DNA of 21,687 bases. Origin: DATGIQ01 sp035295665 (lineage in GTDB: Bacteria; Planctomycetota; Planctomycetia; Gemmatales; Gemmataceae). Shown one piece after another: positions 1 to 7,644 of the stretch; within the stretch, counting starts at the first letter, position 1, and each line of letters starts with the position of its first letter. The notes beneath the pieces were generated by a model. It made no database searches and was not told the DNA's origin. It saw nothing but the letters and a program-made list of their open reading frames with translations. A program made the position numbers and the translations under genes. The stretch spans positions 1-21,687 of the forward strand of contig DATGIQ010000409.1 in the NCBI GenBank assembly GCA_035295665.1, in the 5' to 3' direction.

Positions 1-124
1 ATAGTGGGGTCTCCGTGCGGGTAGACAGAATATCCAGCTGCAAAACTATCCGCGCGAGGCCCCTTTGCCCAGCCCAGCTGACGCAGCAACCCTCATAAAG
101 CCAATGCGTTATGCATATGCGGAA

Positions 125-138
125 GGGCGGTTACGCCC
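125..138 (-). terminator. weak hairpin downstream of the YHS protein gene
   Basis: A 5-bp GGGCG/CGCCC stem with a 4-nt loop lies about 35 bp beyond the stop of the minus-strand gene that ends at 172. There is only a two-base T run after it on the minus strand, so it is a poor intrinsic terminator. The rest of 1-171 shows no gene. Confidence 0.22.
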
Positions 139-171
139 AACGATTTTAACAATTCGGTGACCGAGACGCGC

Positions 172-900
172 TCACGGCTCCTTCGCTTTCGCTCCCTTCG
201 CCTTCTTGGCCTTGAACTCCTTGATGTACTTGTCCGGTTCCTCGTTGAACGCATCCCGGCAGCCGGAGCAGCAGACATAATACGTCTCTCCCTTGTAGCT
301 GACCCGAATGGTTCCCAGTCCGCCGCTTACCACGCACTCCGGGTTGGCGTTGCCGGAGGCCGCAAAGGCGACCCCCTCCTTGGTGGCTCCGACCATGTAC
401 ACCCGGCGAAAGAGCGTGCGGTCTTTCGGTTTCACTTCGTAGCGGTACAGCAAGCGGGTCCCGTGCAGCAGCGTCCAGGTGAGTCGCTGCACCTCTTGGC
501 TCGGCTCGTCCTGCCGTTCCAGGGTGAGCACATGGTCCTTCAGCCGCCCTTGAAAATTCAGCGTTTGATTAGCAACTGTGTTAAGGGTGAGCTGGAAACG
601 ATCTTGGTCCGGCTGATAGCGCAGCTCGCCGCCGGTGAAGTATTTTCCCTTTTCCACCTCGACCTTCAGCCACGCATCGGCTCCCTTGAATTGCCAGCGC
701 CACCGAAGCGTTTCGGTCCAGAAGCCACGCTGCTTCTCCTGACGCGTTCCCTCCGGTTCGCCGGTGCCGTTCCATGAGCCGATCAACTCATTCAGGTCTT
801 GAAGGGCTTCCTTTGGACTACGGTGCACCGGTGAGTCTGCGGATTGTGCCGGATGGAACACGCACACCAAGAACGCCAAGCTAGAAAATAGGATTCTCAT
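172..900 (-). CDS. secreted protein with C-terminal YHS/TRASH-like Cys domain
   Basis: This encodes 242 aa. Residues 1-20 form a signal peptide (hydrophobic core followed by PAQSA), so the protein is probably exported. Residues about 32-170 are rich in alternating beta-type sequence beginning LNELIGSWNGTGEPEG, which resembles lipocalin-like DUF1579-type proteins; that is a resemblance only. Residues about 187-228 look like a YHS-type metal-binding domain: NPEC (C189), then Y-V-C-C-S-G-C (C210, C211, C214), then an AF-x-x-x-P-x-x-Y ending, the usual YHS layout. The tail is lysine/alanine rich. YHS domains typically bind metals, so a role in periplasmic metal handling is an inference. The gene is divergent from the Cys-rich exported protein at 1266, and the 365 bp between them must hold both promoters. 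I do not recognise a named gene. Confidence 0.85.
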   Translation of the reverse strand: MRILFSSLAFLVCVFHPAQSADSPVHRSPKEALQDLNELIGSWNGTGEPEGTRQEKQRGFWTETLRWRWQFKGADAWLKVEVEKGKYFTGGELRYQPDQDRFQLTLNTVANQTLNFQGRLKDHVLTLERQDEPSQEVQRLTWTLLHGTRLLYRYEVKPKDRTLFRRVYMVGATKEGVAFAASGNANPECVVSGGLGTIRVSYKGETYYVCCSGCRDAFNEEPDKYIKEFKAKKAKGAKAKEP

Positions 901-1265
901 CCCATACCCCCGAGCGGCTCGCGATGGCTTTTCACCTCAGTACTCCAGGTTATCCATTCTATCCCATCAACCGGGAGGCAAAGAAGGGACTTCGGGCCTC
1001 TATGGATTGGGCGCTCCAGGGAATAATGCCAAAGAAGTCGCAACGAATCAAAAAATCGGTAGCCTGGGGCCTTTTGGTAAACCTGCTAAAGAACGGGGGC
1101 CGCGAATGCCGAAAGAAGATGGCAGACCCAGCGAAACACATGCTTCCTGGCAAGGGAAGTCAGAAGGAAATACGGCGCCGCCGAGCCTGTTTTCTGCGGT
1201 GGAAAGCGTTTGGCCGGCGCGGCCGCGGCCTTGGGCCGAAGTTAATTGTAAAAGGAGGTTCAATC
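901..1265. other. intergenic region with divergent promoters, no gene
   Basis: One plus-strand frame is open from 924 into the Cys-rich gene, but residues encoded before 1266 are basic and low in family-like character, and a strong ribosome site lies just before 1266. I read this stretch as the shared regulatory region of two divergent genes. No convincing -35/-10 pair was found. Confidence 0.6.
1251..1258 (+). promoter_or_regulatory. ribosome binding site AAAGGAGG that fixes a GTG start
   Basis: A near-perfect Shine-Dalgarno sequence stands 7 nt before the GTG at 1266. It decides the start of the Cys-rich protein, because the reading frame could otherwise be extended 114 codons upstream. 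The signal peptide begins exactly at this GTG. Confidence 0.85.
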
Positions 1266-1817
1266 GTGAATGCTGCTTTCTTGTTGTTAACGTCGGCCTG
1301 GCTGGCGGGACAAGCTGCTCCACCACCGCCCGCCAAGCCGGCTCCTCCGCCCGCCCCGATGGCTTCGGGGGCATGTTGCGACAGCGGTGCGGGATGTTGC
1401 GACTCCGGTTGTGATTCGTGTTGCGGCGGAGGTTTGTTCGCCCGGCTGCGTGGCTGGTTCCATCGCCATGATGATTGCTGCGACACCTGCTCTCCCTGTG
1501 CGAAACCCGCTCCGGCCCCGTCCCACCATGATTGCTGCGCCGCTCCCGCTTGCGATGATTGTGGCTGCGGCGGAGGGTTGTTCGCCCGGCTGCGTGGTTG
1601 GTTCCATCGCCATGATGATTGCTGCGACACCTGCGGCACGGATTGCTGTGGCACCACCGCTGCACACGCCCCTATGGCACCTCCTCCCGAGCCGATCAAG
1701 GCTCCCAAGAGTTCGGAACCGCCCAAGGCGATGCCGAAGGGTTCGACCTCCGGCGCGGGACTCACGTTGCCGCAACCCGCTTTCGCTCCGACTTCCACAT
1801 TGATCATTGATCGGTGA
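1266..1817 (+). CDS. Cys-rich exported protein with duplicated LFARLRGWFHRHDDCC module
   Basis: This encodes 183 aa starting at GTG behind a strong ribosome site. Residues 1-17 are a short signal peptide (FLLLTSAWLAGQA), followed by a Pro/Ala-rich linker. The middle carries about 21 cysteines, mostly as CC or CxxC pairs, and two copies of GGGLFARLRGWFHRHDDCC (residues about 54-75 and 102-123) with a His-Asp-Cys cluster. The C-terminal third is again Pro-rich. Duplication is also clear in the DNA. Similar short Cys/Gly-rich exported proteins are common in Gemmata-type planctomycetes, with no known function. Metal binding or disulfide cross-linking in the envelope is inference. The gene stands alone and ends in a strong terminator. 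I do not recognise a family name. Confidence 0.85.
   Translation: MNAAFLLLTSAWLAGQAAPPPPAKPAPPPAPMASGACCDSGAGCCDSGCDSCCGGGLFARLRGWFHRHDDCCDTCSPCAKPAPAPSHHDCCAAPACDDCGCGGGLFARLRGWFHRHDDCCDTCGTDCCGTTAAHAPMAPPPEPIKAPKSSEPPKAMPKGSTSGAGLTLPQPAFAPTSTLIIDR
1422..1490 (+). repeat. direct repeat, copy 1, inside the Cys-rich gene
   Basis: This 69-bp unit matches 1566-1634 with two base differences (one of them silent by position in the codon table, both leaving the protein unit unchanged). The offset is 144 bp, or 48 codons, so the repeat stays in frame. Confidence 0.9.
1566..1634 (+). repeat. direct repeat, copy 2, inside the Cys-rich gene
   Basis: Second copy of the 69-bp unit at 1422-1490. The near identity of the DNA suggests a recent duplication or homogenisation rather than ancient divergence. 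Confidence 0.9.
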
Positions 1818-1860
1818 GCCGACGAACAGAGTTGTTCCCGTCGTTTCTCCGGGAAGTGTC

Positions 1861-1904
1861 CGGCCACGTGGCGCACTCCAGCGCTGCGTGGCCGTATTCT
1901 TTTT
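1861..1904 (+). terminator. intrinsic terminator after the Cys-rich gene
   Basis: The 8-bp stem CGGCCACG/CGTGGCCG (1861-1868 with 1887-1894) has a second inner GCGC/GCGC stem and a 6-nt loop. It is followed by TATTCTTTTT with T5 at 1900-1904. It lies 43 bp after the stop of the plus-strand gene and just before the end of the converging minus-strand lipM-like gene. Confidence 0.75.
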
Positions 1905-1910
1905 CCGTTC

Positions 1911-2648
1911 TCACCGCTTGCAGTTCCAACGATCCCGGCCGTACTTGTCGCCGACCAGTTCCTCGATGCGGCGCCGCTCGTCCGCACCCCAATCCTCAGC
2001 CACCAGCTCCCAGCCGGTTTGCTGAGCAAATTCACAACTCACCGCAGCCACGACCTCCGCAATCGTCAGGGTCTTCTTGCTCAATTCCTGAATGCCTGGC
2101 AATACCGGTGCATGCGAACTCTTCGCCAAGAGGATAGCCCCATGTTGCAGCAAGGCTCCGCGCTGCCGGCGTTGGGCGCTCCCGACAATTTTGGCAGAAT
2201 TCAGGAGAATATCGCCGGCCGTGAACTGCTGGAAGCAGAGGACGCCCGCCGCAACGTCCTTACGGTCTGGGCTGATCATGCGGGCGGGCACATCCAGTTT
2301 GCCGAGAGCCGAGGCGATGATGGCATGCATGCGCCGCAACCAAGGCTCGCCGGCTTGCCAGGCAGGGCCGGCCGGAAGGCCCAAGCCATACGTCACCTCG
2401 TGATCGTGCACGAGGGTGGCCCCTCCAGTCGGACGGCGAACAAAGGGGAGGCGTTCGAGTTCCCGGTTCGTATGGCGAAGGCGCTCCGCCTGGAAGTAGC
2501 CGAGGCTAAGCGTCGCCGGGGACCAGCCGTAGAAGCGCAGCGATGCGATCCCCGTGGCCGCGGTGTCCAACAACACTTCATCAGCGGCCATCTGGTGTGG
2601 ACCATCTGCCACGGCATACGGTAGCAGCCGGCATCGAATGTGGGCCAT
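1911..2648 (-). CDS. lipM: octanoyltransferase / lipoate-protein ligase family (LipM-like)
   Basis: This encodes 245 aa of the BPL/LplA/LipB fold. The product is expected to move an octanoyl or lipoyl group onto a carrier lysine (GcvH or E2 subunits) in lipoate biosynthesis, in the cytoplasm. Visible motifs are RRPTGGATLVHD (residues about 71-82), the family's RRxxGGGxVxHD substrate loop, and GVLCFQQFTAGD...KIVGSAQRR..ALLQHG (about 136-170). The latter contains the invariant Lys of the family (K153) and a Cys (C138) placed like the acyl-thioester Cys of LipM. That Cys favours LipM over a classical LplA ligase. The start is uncertain: I chose ATG at 2648, while a TTG eight codons upstream has a better AGGAA sequence but at short spacing. 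The gene is alone and converges on the Cys-rich gene. Confidence 0.85.
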   Translation of the reverse strand: MAHIRCRLLPYAVADGPHQMAADEVLLDTAATGIASLRFYGWSPATLSLGYFQAERLRHTNRELERLPFVRRPTGGATLVHDHEVTYGLGLPAGPAWQAGEPWLRRMHAIIASALGKLDVPARMISPDRKDVAAGVLCFQQFTAGDILLNSAKIVGSAQRRQRGALLQHGAILLAKSSHAPVLPGIQELSKKTLTIAEVVAAVSCEFAQQTGWELVAEDWGADERRRIEELVGDKYGRDRWNCKR

Positions 2649-2765
2649 AACACTGTCTAGGATTGCGCGCAAAAATTCCTGTGGGAATACAAAAACCCGG
2701 CACGAAGTTTGCTCGGCTATTTACCTAGCTCATGTCTATCGATTACCCATCTAGGAGCAATCACC

Positions 2766-3266
2766 ATGATTCCAACTCACACAATAGAGGACGTACTGGC
2801 GAAACCCATTGATAAACTGGAGAAGGCCCTGGCCACAGATTTTCCTGGACACGAGCGGGACTGGTCCCGAGGAGTCGGCGACGCCTTGACGGATGTGGAA
2901 CAGGCTCTGGGACTACACACGGCCTTGGCAGAAACGGCTGACGGTCTGCTCACGAAGGTCGATCTGACCCGGCCCACGTCGGTGCGACAGGTGAGCGAAC
3001 TACGGCGACAGCATACCGAGCTCCAAGAACAATCCCGGTCTCTGCGGGCGCAGCTCCAGACCGCGGCGCGGGCCTTCCAACCTCCGGAGGTGGGCGTGGG
3101 TAAAGTAGAGACCCTCCCGGAACCCGTCCCGCTTGGACCGGTGCCGGATTTCGGGTCGCTTCGTCAGGCCATTGCCCAACTGTTGCTGGCCCTTCGTCAG
3201 CATCAGCAAGACGAAACCAAGCTGCTCTTGGACAGCATAAACACCGATATCGGCGTGGGCGATTGA
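2766..3266 (+). CDS. unknown helical protein, probably coiled coil
   Basis: This encodes 166 aa starting at ATG behind AGGAG at 2753-2757 (8-nt spacing). An upstream extension of 19 codons is possible but lacks a ribosome site. There is no signal peptide, membrane segment or cysteine. Most of the chain is predicted helical by composition: residues about 10-60 and 77-105 (SELRRQHTELQEQSRSLRAQ) have heptad-like Leu spacing. A Pro-rich linker at about 108-130 (PEPVPLGPVP) is followed by a final Gln/Leu-rich helix. The protein could be a small cytoplasmic scaffold or partner protein, but I do not recognise it. It converges on gap with a 24-bp gap between stops. Confidence 0.75.
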   Translation: MIPTHTIEDVLAKPIDKLEKALATDFPGHERDWSRGVGDALTDVEQALGLHTALAETADGLLTKVDLTRPTSVRQVSELRRQHTELQEQSRSLRAQLQTAARAFQPPEVGVGKVETLPEPVPLGPVPDFGSLRQAIAQLLLALRQHQQDETKLLLDSINTDIGVGD

Positions 3267-3290
3267 AAGCGCACGGGGCGAACCCGCTCG

Positions 3291-4316
3291 TCAATCGAGT
3301 TTGCCGACGCGGGCCACCAGGTCGGCAGTCCGGCAGCTGTAGCCCCATTCGTTATCGTACCAGCCCAGGACCTTGACCATGTGCCCCTTCCCTTTAGGAA
3401 GGACCATCGTACTTTTGGAATCGAAGATGCAGCTGTGCGGGTCGTCGATGATGTCGGAAGAGACAATCGGATCTTCCGTGTATTCGAGAATGCCCTTGAG
3501 CGGTCCCGCGGCGGCCTCACGAAACGCTTGATTGACCTGATCAGCCGTGACTTCCTGCTTCAGCTCCACGGTCAGGTCGGTGATGCTGCCATCGGGAACC
3601 GGCACGCGCAGTGCTATGCCATCCAGCTTCCCGTCCAGGGACGGCAGGACTTGCCCGATGGCCTTGGCGGCACCGGTCGAGCTGGGGATGATGTTGATCC
3701 CCGCCGCCCGTGCTCGCCGCAGATCTTCGTGCAGGAGGTCGGCCACGCGCTGGTCGTTGGTGTAGGCATGGACGGTGGTCATGGCCCCGCGCACGATGCC
3801 GAACCGTTGGTCGAGGATCATCGCCATCGGAGCCAGGCAATTGGTAGTACAACTGGCATTGGAGACACAGCGATGCTCCGCCGTGAGTTTGCTATCGTTA
3901 ACGCCCAGGACAACGGTCAAATCAGGTCCCTTGGCCGGCGCGGAAATGATGACTCGCTTGGCACCGGCTTTCAGGTGATCGGCAAACCCTCCCTTCGCAC
4001 CTTCGCGCTCCGTGAAGAAGCCGGTCGATTCCACCACCACGTCGACGCCCGAGGATTTCCAGGGGAGCTTGGCCGGCTCTCGTTCTTTGAACACCTGGAC
4101 TGTCTTGCCGCCCACAATTAATTTCCCCTCCCCGGCTTCGACCGTGCCGGGAAATCGGCCGTGCACACTATCGTATCGGAGAAGGATTGCCAGGTGTTTG
4201 GGATCGGTCAAGTCGTTGACGGCTACCACGTCGAATTCATTCGGTCGAGCCATCATGGCACGGAATACGAGCCGGCCGATGCGACCAAAACCGTTGATGC
4301 CAACTTTCACTGCCAT
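3291..4316 (-). CDS. gap: glyceraldehyde-3-phosphate dehydrogenase, type I
   Basis: This encodes 341 aa, full length for the family. It converts glyceraldehyde-3-phosphate, phosphate and NAD+ to 1,3-bisphosphoglycerate in glycolysis and gluconeogenesis. The N-terminal Rossmann motif is GINGFGRIGRLVFRA (7-21). N34-D35 at the end of the second strand points to NAD rather than NADP. The active-site segment SNASCTTNCLAP contains Cys156, His183 lies in TVHAYTNDQR, and the C-terminal WYDNEWGYS (319-327) is conserved. ATG at 4316 is preceded by GGAG at 7-nt spacing. The gene is divergent from mdh, and the 195 bp between them holds the promoters. Confidence 0.97.
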   Translation of the reverse strand: MAVKVGINGFGRIGRLVFRAMMARPNEFDVVAVNDLTDPKHLAILLRYDSVHGRFPGTVEAGEGKLIVGGKTVQVFKEREPAKLPWKSSGVDVVVESTGFFTEREGAKGGFADHLKAGAKRVIISAPAKGPDLTVVLGVNDSKLTAEHRCVSNASCTTNCLAPMAMILDQRFGIVRGAMTTVHAYTNDQRVADLLHEDLRRARAAGINIIPSSTGAAKAIGQVLPSLDGKLDGIALRVPVPDGSITDLTVELKQEVTADQVNQAFREAAAGPLKGILEYTEDPIVSSDIIDDPHSCIFDSKSTMVLPKGKGHMVKVLGWYDNEWGYSCRTADLVARVGKLD

Positions 4317-4511
4317 GTTTTACTCCGCTTCCAAACCAGGAATTCGCTACGGCCAGACCAGCCTCCAGGCCCTGGGGCTTGAAGAAATGATAGCCGGCCC
4401 AAGTTTATGTCCATAACCTATTCTTTGTAATTTATGGCTTTGCCGGCTTTCGGTCGAGAGCCTTGCCGGCAGCGGTATCCCGGTTGAAACGGCTAAAGTG
4501 AGAGATGCGCT

Positions 4512-5501
4512 ATGGCGGATGTGATTCGGGTCGCGGTGACAGGGGCGGCGGGGCAGGTTGGCTATGCGATGCTGGGCCGGCTCGCCTCGGGTGAAGTCTT
4601 TGGCCCCCAGAAAAAAATCGTCCTGCAGCTCCTGGAAATCACGCAGGCGTTGCCGACCTTGGAAGGCGTCGCTATGGAACTGGATGATTGCAGCTTTGCG
4701 ACGCTGCAGGACGTCGTCATCACGGACGATCCGAACCGAGCATTCCAGGATTGCAACTGGGCGCTGCTGGTGGGATCCTTCCCGCGCAAGCAGGGAATGG
4801 AACGGAAGGATCTGCTCGGTATCAACGGTAAAATCTTTGTCGGCCAAGGCAAGGCGCTGGCTGCCCACGCCGCTTCCGACGTGCGGATCCTCGTCGTGGG
4901 CAATCCGTGCAATACCAATTGCCTGGTGGCTTATCATAATGGCCGAGATATTCCGGTCGAGCGCTGGACGGCCATGACCCGACTCGACCACAACCGCGCC
5001 CGCACCGCCCTGGCCAAGAAGGCCGGCGTCGCCAATGAAGAGGTCACACAGGTCACGATCTGGGGCAACCACAGCAACACGCAATATCCCGATTTCACCA
5101 ATGCCCGAATCAAAGGGCGGCCGGCGACCGAGGTGATCACGGACCGCAATTGGTTGGAAACCGTGTTTGTGCCTCAGTGTCAAAACCGGGGCGCGGCGGT
5201 GATCAAGGCGCGGGGCTCCAGCTCCGCCCTGTCGGCCGCCAATGGGGCGCTCGACCATGTTAAGAGTTTGCTCCAGCCTACGCCGAGCAACGACTGGCTC
5301 AGTGCCGCGGTGATTTCCAACGGACAATACCGTGTGCCGGCCGGCCTCGTGTTCAGCTATCCGTGCCGTAGTGACGGCAAAGGCAACCTCTCCGTGGTCG
5401 AGGGAGTGAAGCTGGATGCGTTTGGGCAGGAGAAGTTTCAGAAGACGTTGGCGGAGCTGCAAGAGGAACGCGAGGCGGTGAAGGACTTGCTCGGTGGGTG
5501 A
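4512..5501 (+). CDS. mdh: NAD-dependent malate dehydrogenase
   Basis: This encodes 329 aa, the length of the cytosolic-type (group 2) bacterial MDH. It interconverts malate and oxaloacetate in the TCA cycle. Visible features are the nucleotide loop TGAAGQVGY (10-18), the substrate arginine loop PRKQGMERKDLL (91-102; R92 and R98), GNPCNTN (130-136), TRLDHNRA with catalytic Asp159 and Arg162, and WGNHSNTQ with catalytic His187. All key residues are present. The upstream ribosome site is weak (GTGAGAG). The gene is divergent from gap and its stop overlaps the start of a LysR regulator, so the two are probably co-transcribed. Confidence 0.96.
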   Translation: MADVIRVAVTGAAGQVGYAMLGRLASGEVFGPQKKIVLQLLEITQALPTLEGVAMELDDCSFATLQDVVITDDPNRAFQDCNWALLVGSFPRKQGMERKDLLGINGKIFVGQGKALAAHAASDVRILVVGNPCNTNCLVAYHNGRDIPVERWTAMTRLDHNRARTALAKKAGVANEEVTQVTIWGNHSNTQYPDFTNARIKGRPATEVITDRNWLETVFVPQCQNRGAAVIKARGSSSALSAANGALDHVKSLLQPTPSNDWLSAAVISNGQYRVPAGLVFSYPCRSDGKGNLSVVEGVKLDAFGQEKFQKTLAELQEEREAVKDLLGG

Positions 5502-6436
5502 TCTGGGTTTTGGTTCAATTGAGTGTCGGGCAACTTCCGTACCTGGTGACTTTTGCCAAAGCGGCTGAGTTGAGCTGCTTTACGGCCGCCGGCCGGGCGC
5601 TCGGTCTGACCCAAGCAGCCGTCAGCCAGCAGGTCCAGGCGTTAGAGAAGCTCCTGGGTGTCTCCTTGTTCGACCGTCGAGGAGGCCGAGTGCTCCCCAC
5701 CGCGGCGGCACAACGCCTCTATCCCTATGCCCAACGGATTCTTTCCCTGCATGCGGAAGCCCGCGCGGCCATCACCGGCCAACGGGTTCCAGTGAGTGGA
5801 GATCTCCTCCTTGCGGCGAGTTCCATCCCCGGTGAGCATCTTCTTCCGGCCCTGCTGCCAACGTTTCAGGACCGCTACCCACACCTGCGCATCCGCGTGA
5901 CGGTGGCTGATAGCCAGGTCGTACTTGACCAGGTAGAGCGTGGCAAGGCTCATCTCGGGCTGGTGGGCGGCAAGACCAACAGCGCGCACTTGGAGTTTCG
6001 GCCGTTCGCATGCGATCACATGGTGCTGGTGGTGCCCGAAGGACATCCTTGGCGCCGCCGCAAACGGGTATCGTTGACGCAGCTTTGCGGCCAGCCGCTC
6101 GTTCTGCGCGAGGCGGGTTCCGGCTCGCGCTGGTGCTTGGAGCAAGCACTCGCCAAGACCGGAAGGTCGGTGAACGACTTGCGGATTGCTCTCGAACTTG
6201 GCAGCAACGAAGGGATTAAAGAAGCCGTACTTCGCGGCACAGGCTTGGCCATCCTTTCGACCCACGTCGTGAAAACGGAGCTGGCGAACCGCAAGCTGCA
6301 TGCGCTCCAGATCAATGACCTTCCCTTGGACCGCGAGATGTTCGTGGTCCGAGATCGGCGACGCGTCCTACCCATCCCGGCCTCACTTTTCCTCGACTTC
6401 ATCGACCCGTCTCCCGGAGCGAAGCCAAGGCCATAA
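5498..6436 (+). CDS. LysR-family transcriptional regulator
   Basis: This encodes 312 aa. The N-terminal winged helix-turn-helix spans residues about 13-70 (FTAAGRALGLTQAAVSQQVQ, then LGVSLFDRRGGRVLPT). The remainder is a periplasmic-binding-like effector domain (GDLLLAASSIPGEHLLPALL, HLGLVGGK, GSNEGIKEAVLRGTGLAILS). The GTG start overlaps the mdh stop by 4 bp (GTGA), which suggests translational coupling. Two later in-frame codons, before the HTH, could also serve as the start. The C-terminus resembles CysB/CbbR-type regulators with a sulfate-like or organic acid pocket, but the effector cannot be named from sequence. LysR proteins usually act on a neighbouring divergent promoter; here the linked genes are mdh and, further upstream, gap. 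Confidence 0.92.
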   Translation: MIWVLVQLSVGQLPYLVTFAKAAELSCFTAAGRALGLTQAAVSQQVQALEKLLGVSLFDRRGGRVLPTAAAQRLYPYAQRILSLHAEARAAITGQRVPVSGDLLLAASSIPGEHLLPALLPTFQDRYPHLRIRVTVADSQVVLDQVERGKAHLGLVGGKTNSAHLEFRPFACDHMVLVVPEGHPWRRRKRVSLTQLCGQPLVLREAGSGSRWCLEQALAKTGRSVNDLRIALELGSNEGIKEAVLRGTGLAILSTHVVKTELANRKLHALQINDLPLDREMFVVRDRRRVLPIPASLFLDFIDPSPGAKPRP

Positions 6437-6460
6437 GCAGGGCTTATGCCGTCAAGGCAA

Positions 6461-6491
6461 GGTATCACCGGAGGGACGATACCCTGTTTTT
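6461..6491 (+). terminator. probable intrinsic terminator after mdh-lysR
   Basis: The 6-bp stem GGTATC/GATACC (6461-6466 with 6478-6483) encloses an 11-nt loop and is followed by CTGTTTTT (T5 at 6487-6491). It lies 25 bp after the LysR stop. A separate 7-bp hairpin (CATAAGC/GCTTATG, 6432-6448) overlaps the stop codon itself. Confidence 0.5.
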
Positions 6492-6717
6492 CCGGACGGT
6501 GTAGCGTGAAGGAAAGGCGTGTGCCGGGAGGTCAACCGGCGAAGATCGTCCTCGCCCATGAAAGGATCGTCCGGCTAATCATCTTCCTTGGCGTCCAGGT
6601 ACTGATGGCGTTCTGAGAGTTGCTGGCCGCCTCGAAAAAAGGGTAGAAGTCGAGCTTGGGCACTGGTCGGTAGCATTCGTGAGCCCCTACGGATCTCCCA
6701 AGTATGGAGAGAGCACC

Positions 6718-7203
6718 ATGCGCTTTCGCAGCTTTTTCGCCGTCCTGGCAGTACTCGCCGCGACGGCACGATCTGTGTCCTCTGCTGATCCCCATCAGGC
6801 GGAGGACATCCAATTGTTCCCGGCTGCCGGCATGAAGTGGCAGGCCGGGCCGCCCTCGCTGCCGAAAGGGGCGCAGATCGCGGTGCTGGAGGGTAGCCCG
6901 GCCAAGGAGGGACCGTTCGTCTTTCGGCTGAAGCTGCCCGACGGCTATCGCGTACCACCGCACACCCATGGAAGGACCGAGCGCATTACTGTGATCTCCG
7001 GGACTCTTAACATCGGAATGGGGGACAAATTCGATAAGAAAGCAACCCAAGCGATGGTTGCCGGCACCTACGGCTATTGGCCGGCTGGCATGAAACACTT
7101 CGTTTGGACTAATGGCGAAACCGTCCTCCAGTTTCATGGCATAGGACCGTGGTCCATTCAGTACGTCAACCCGGATGATGATCCTCGCAAGAAAACGAAG
7201 TAA
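6718..7203 (+). CDS. exported cupin-domain protein
   Basis: This encodes 161 aa starting at ATG behind GGAG at 6706-6709 (8-nt spacing); a longer start upstream is not needed. Residues 1-23 are a signal peptide (RFRSFFAVLAVLAATARSVSSA). The single cupin domain shows motif 1 as GYRVPPHTHGRTERITVISG (77-96; H82, H84, E88) and motif 2 as YWPAGMKHFVWTN (120-132; H127), so all four metal ligands are present. Cupins of this simple kind range from dioxygenases to sugar-binding or stress proteins; the substrate cannot be inferred. Its location outside the cytoplasm is the informative point. It stands alone. Confidence 0.88.
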   Translation: MRFRSFFAVLAVLAATARSVSSADPHQAEDIQLFPAAGMKWQAGPPSLPKGAQIAVLEGSPAKEGPFVFRLKLPDGYRVPPHTHGRTERITVISGTLNIGMGDKFDKKATQAMVAGTYGYWPAGMKHFVWTNGETVLQFHGIGPWSIQYVNPDDDPRKKTK

Positions 7204-7393
7204 CTGGCGATACCCGGTCGCGTTGTAAGAATTCTGGTTCCTTCACAGTCATCAACGGCTCGATCATCTTCGCCAACTCCCGATGTCCTTGGACGGTGGC
7301 GCGTTGCTGAACTGCAACGCAGACACAAGGAACTGGACATCGAATTCCTTGACCTGCTGGGGGAACGCATCCCTTTGGCAGATGGTTCCGTGG

Positions 7394-7574
7394 ACCGGGG
7401 ATCCGGCTGAAGTGAGCGGCATTACCTGTAACAAGAGTGAGAGCGTGCTGTAGTGGGGTGGCAGCGATCACGATAACGTTGTCATCGATGAGTTGCCCAC
7501 GGTGATGCAAATCGGCCCAGATGAGGCGGCCTGAACACGCCGTTTTCGTACACCGCATCGATGGTTCGCGCCAT
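7394..7574 (-). pseudogene. remnant of a DUF104 antitoxin fused by deletion to a PIN (VapC-type) toxin C-terminus
   Basis: On the minus strand, ATG at 7574 begins MARTIDAVYENGVFRP, which matches the start of DUF104/AF2212-like antitoxins (usually M-x-R-T-I-x-A-x-Y-E-N-G-x-x-R-P). The antitoxin sequence stops there. From about 7519, in another frame, comes WADLHHRGQLIDDNVIVIAA and then LTLVTGNAAHFSRIPG, the usual last third of a PIN-domain toxin, including the IxDxDxxIAATAxxxxLTLVTxNxxHFxRIPG pattern with the second Asp of DND replaced by Val. The rest of the antitoxin and the toxin's N-terminal two-thirds are absent. The order antitoxin then toxin is normal, so one deletion across the pair explains it. 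It cannot be functional. Confidence 0.75.
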
Positions 7575-7644
7575 GGCTTCTGCTTTCCCCGCCATTCCAA
7601 CCGGGATCCGCGGGGTTGCGATAGCCGAAAGGAGCAGCCGCCCA

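Noticed and set aside
924..1265. N-terminal extension of the Cys-rich protein by 114 codons
   Set aside because: The ribosome site AAAGGAGG and the signal peptide both point to GTG 1266; the extension is basic, with no family character.
1422..1634. The two 69-bp repeats as a CRISPR-like array
   Set aside because: Only two copies, in frame within a gene, and coding for the same peptide module.
1048..2035. Long minus-strand frames opposite the Cys-rich gene
   Set aside because: They are antisense shadows of the Cys-rich repeats and GC-rich codons; the plus-strand gene has a ribosome site, signal peptide and terminator.
6570..6680. Minus-strand peptide ending QYLDAKEDD-stop before the cupin gene
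   Set aside because: Only about 25 residues look protein-like and the frame gives no family match by eye.
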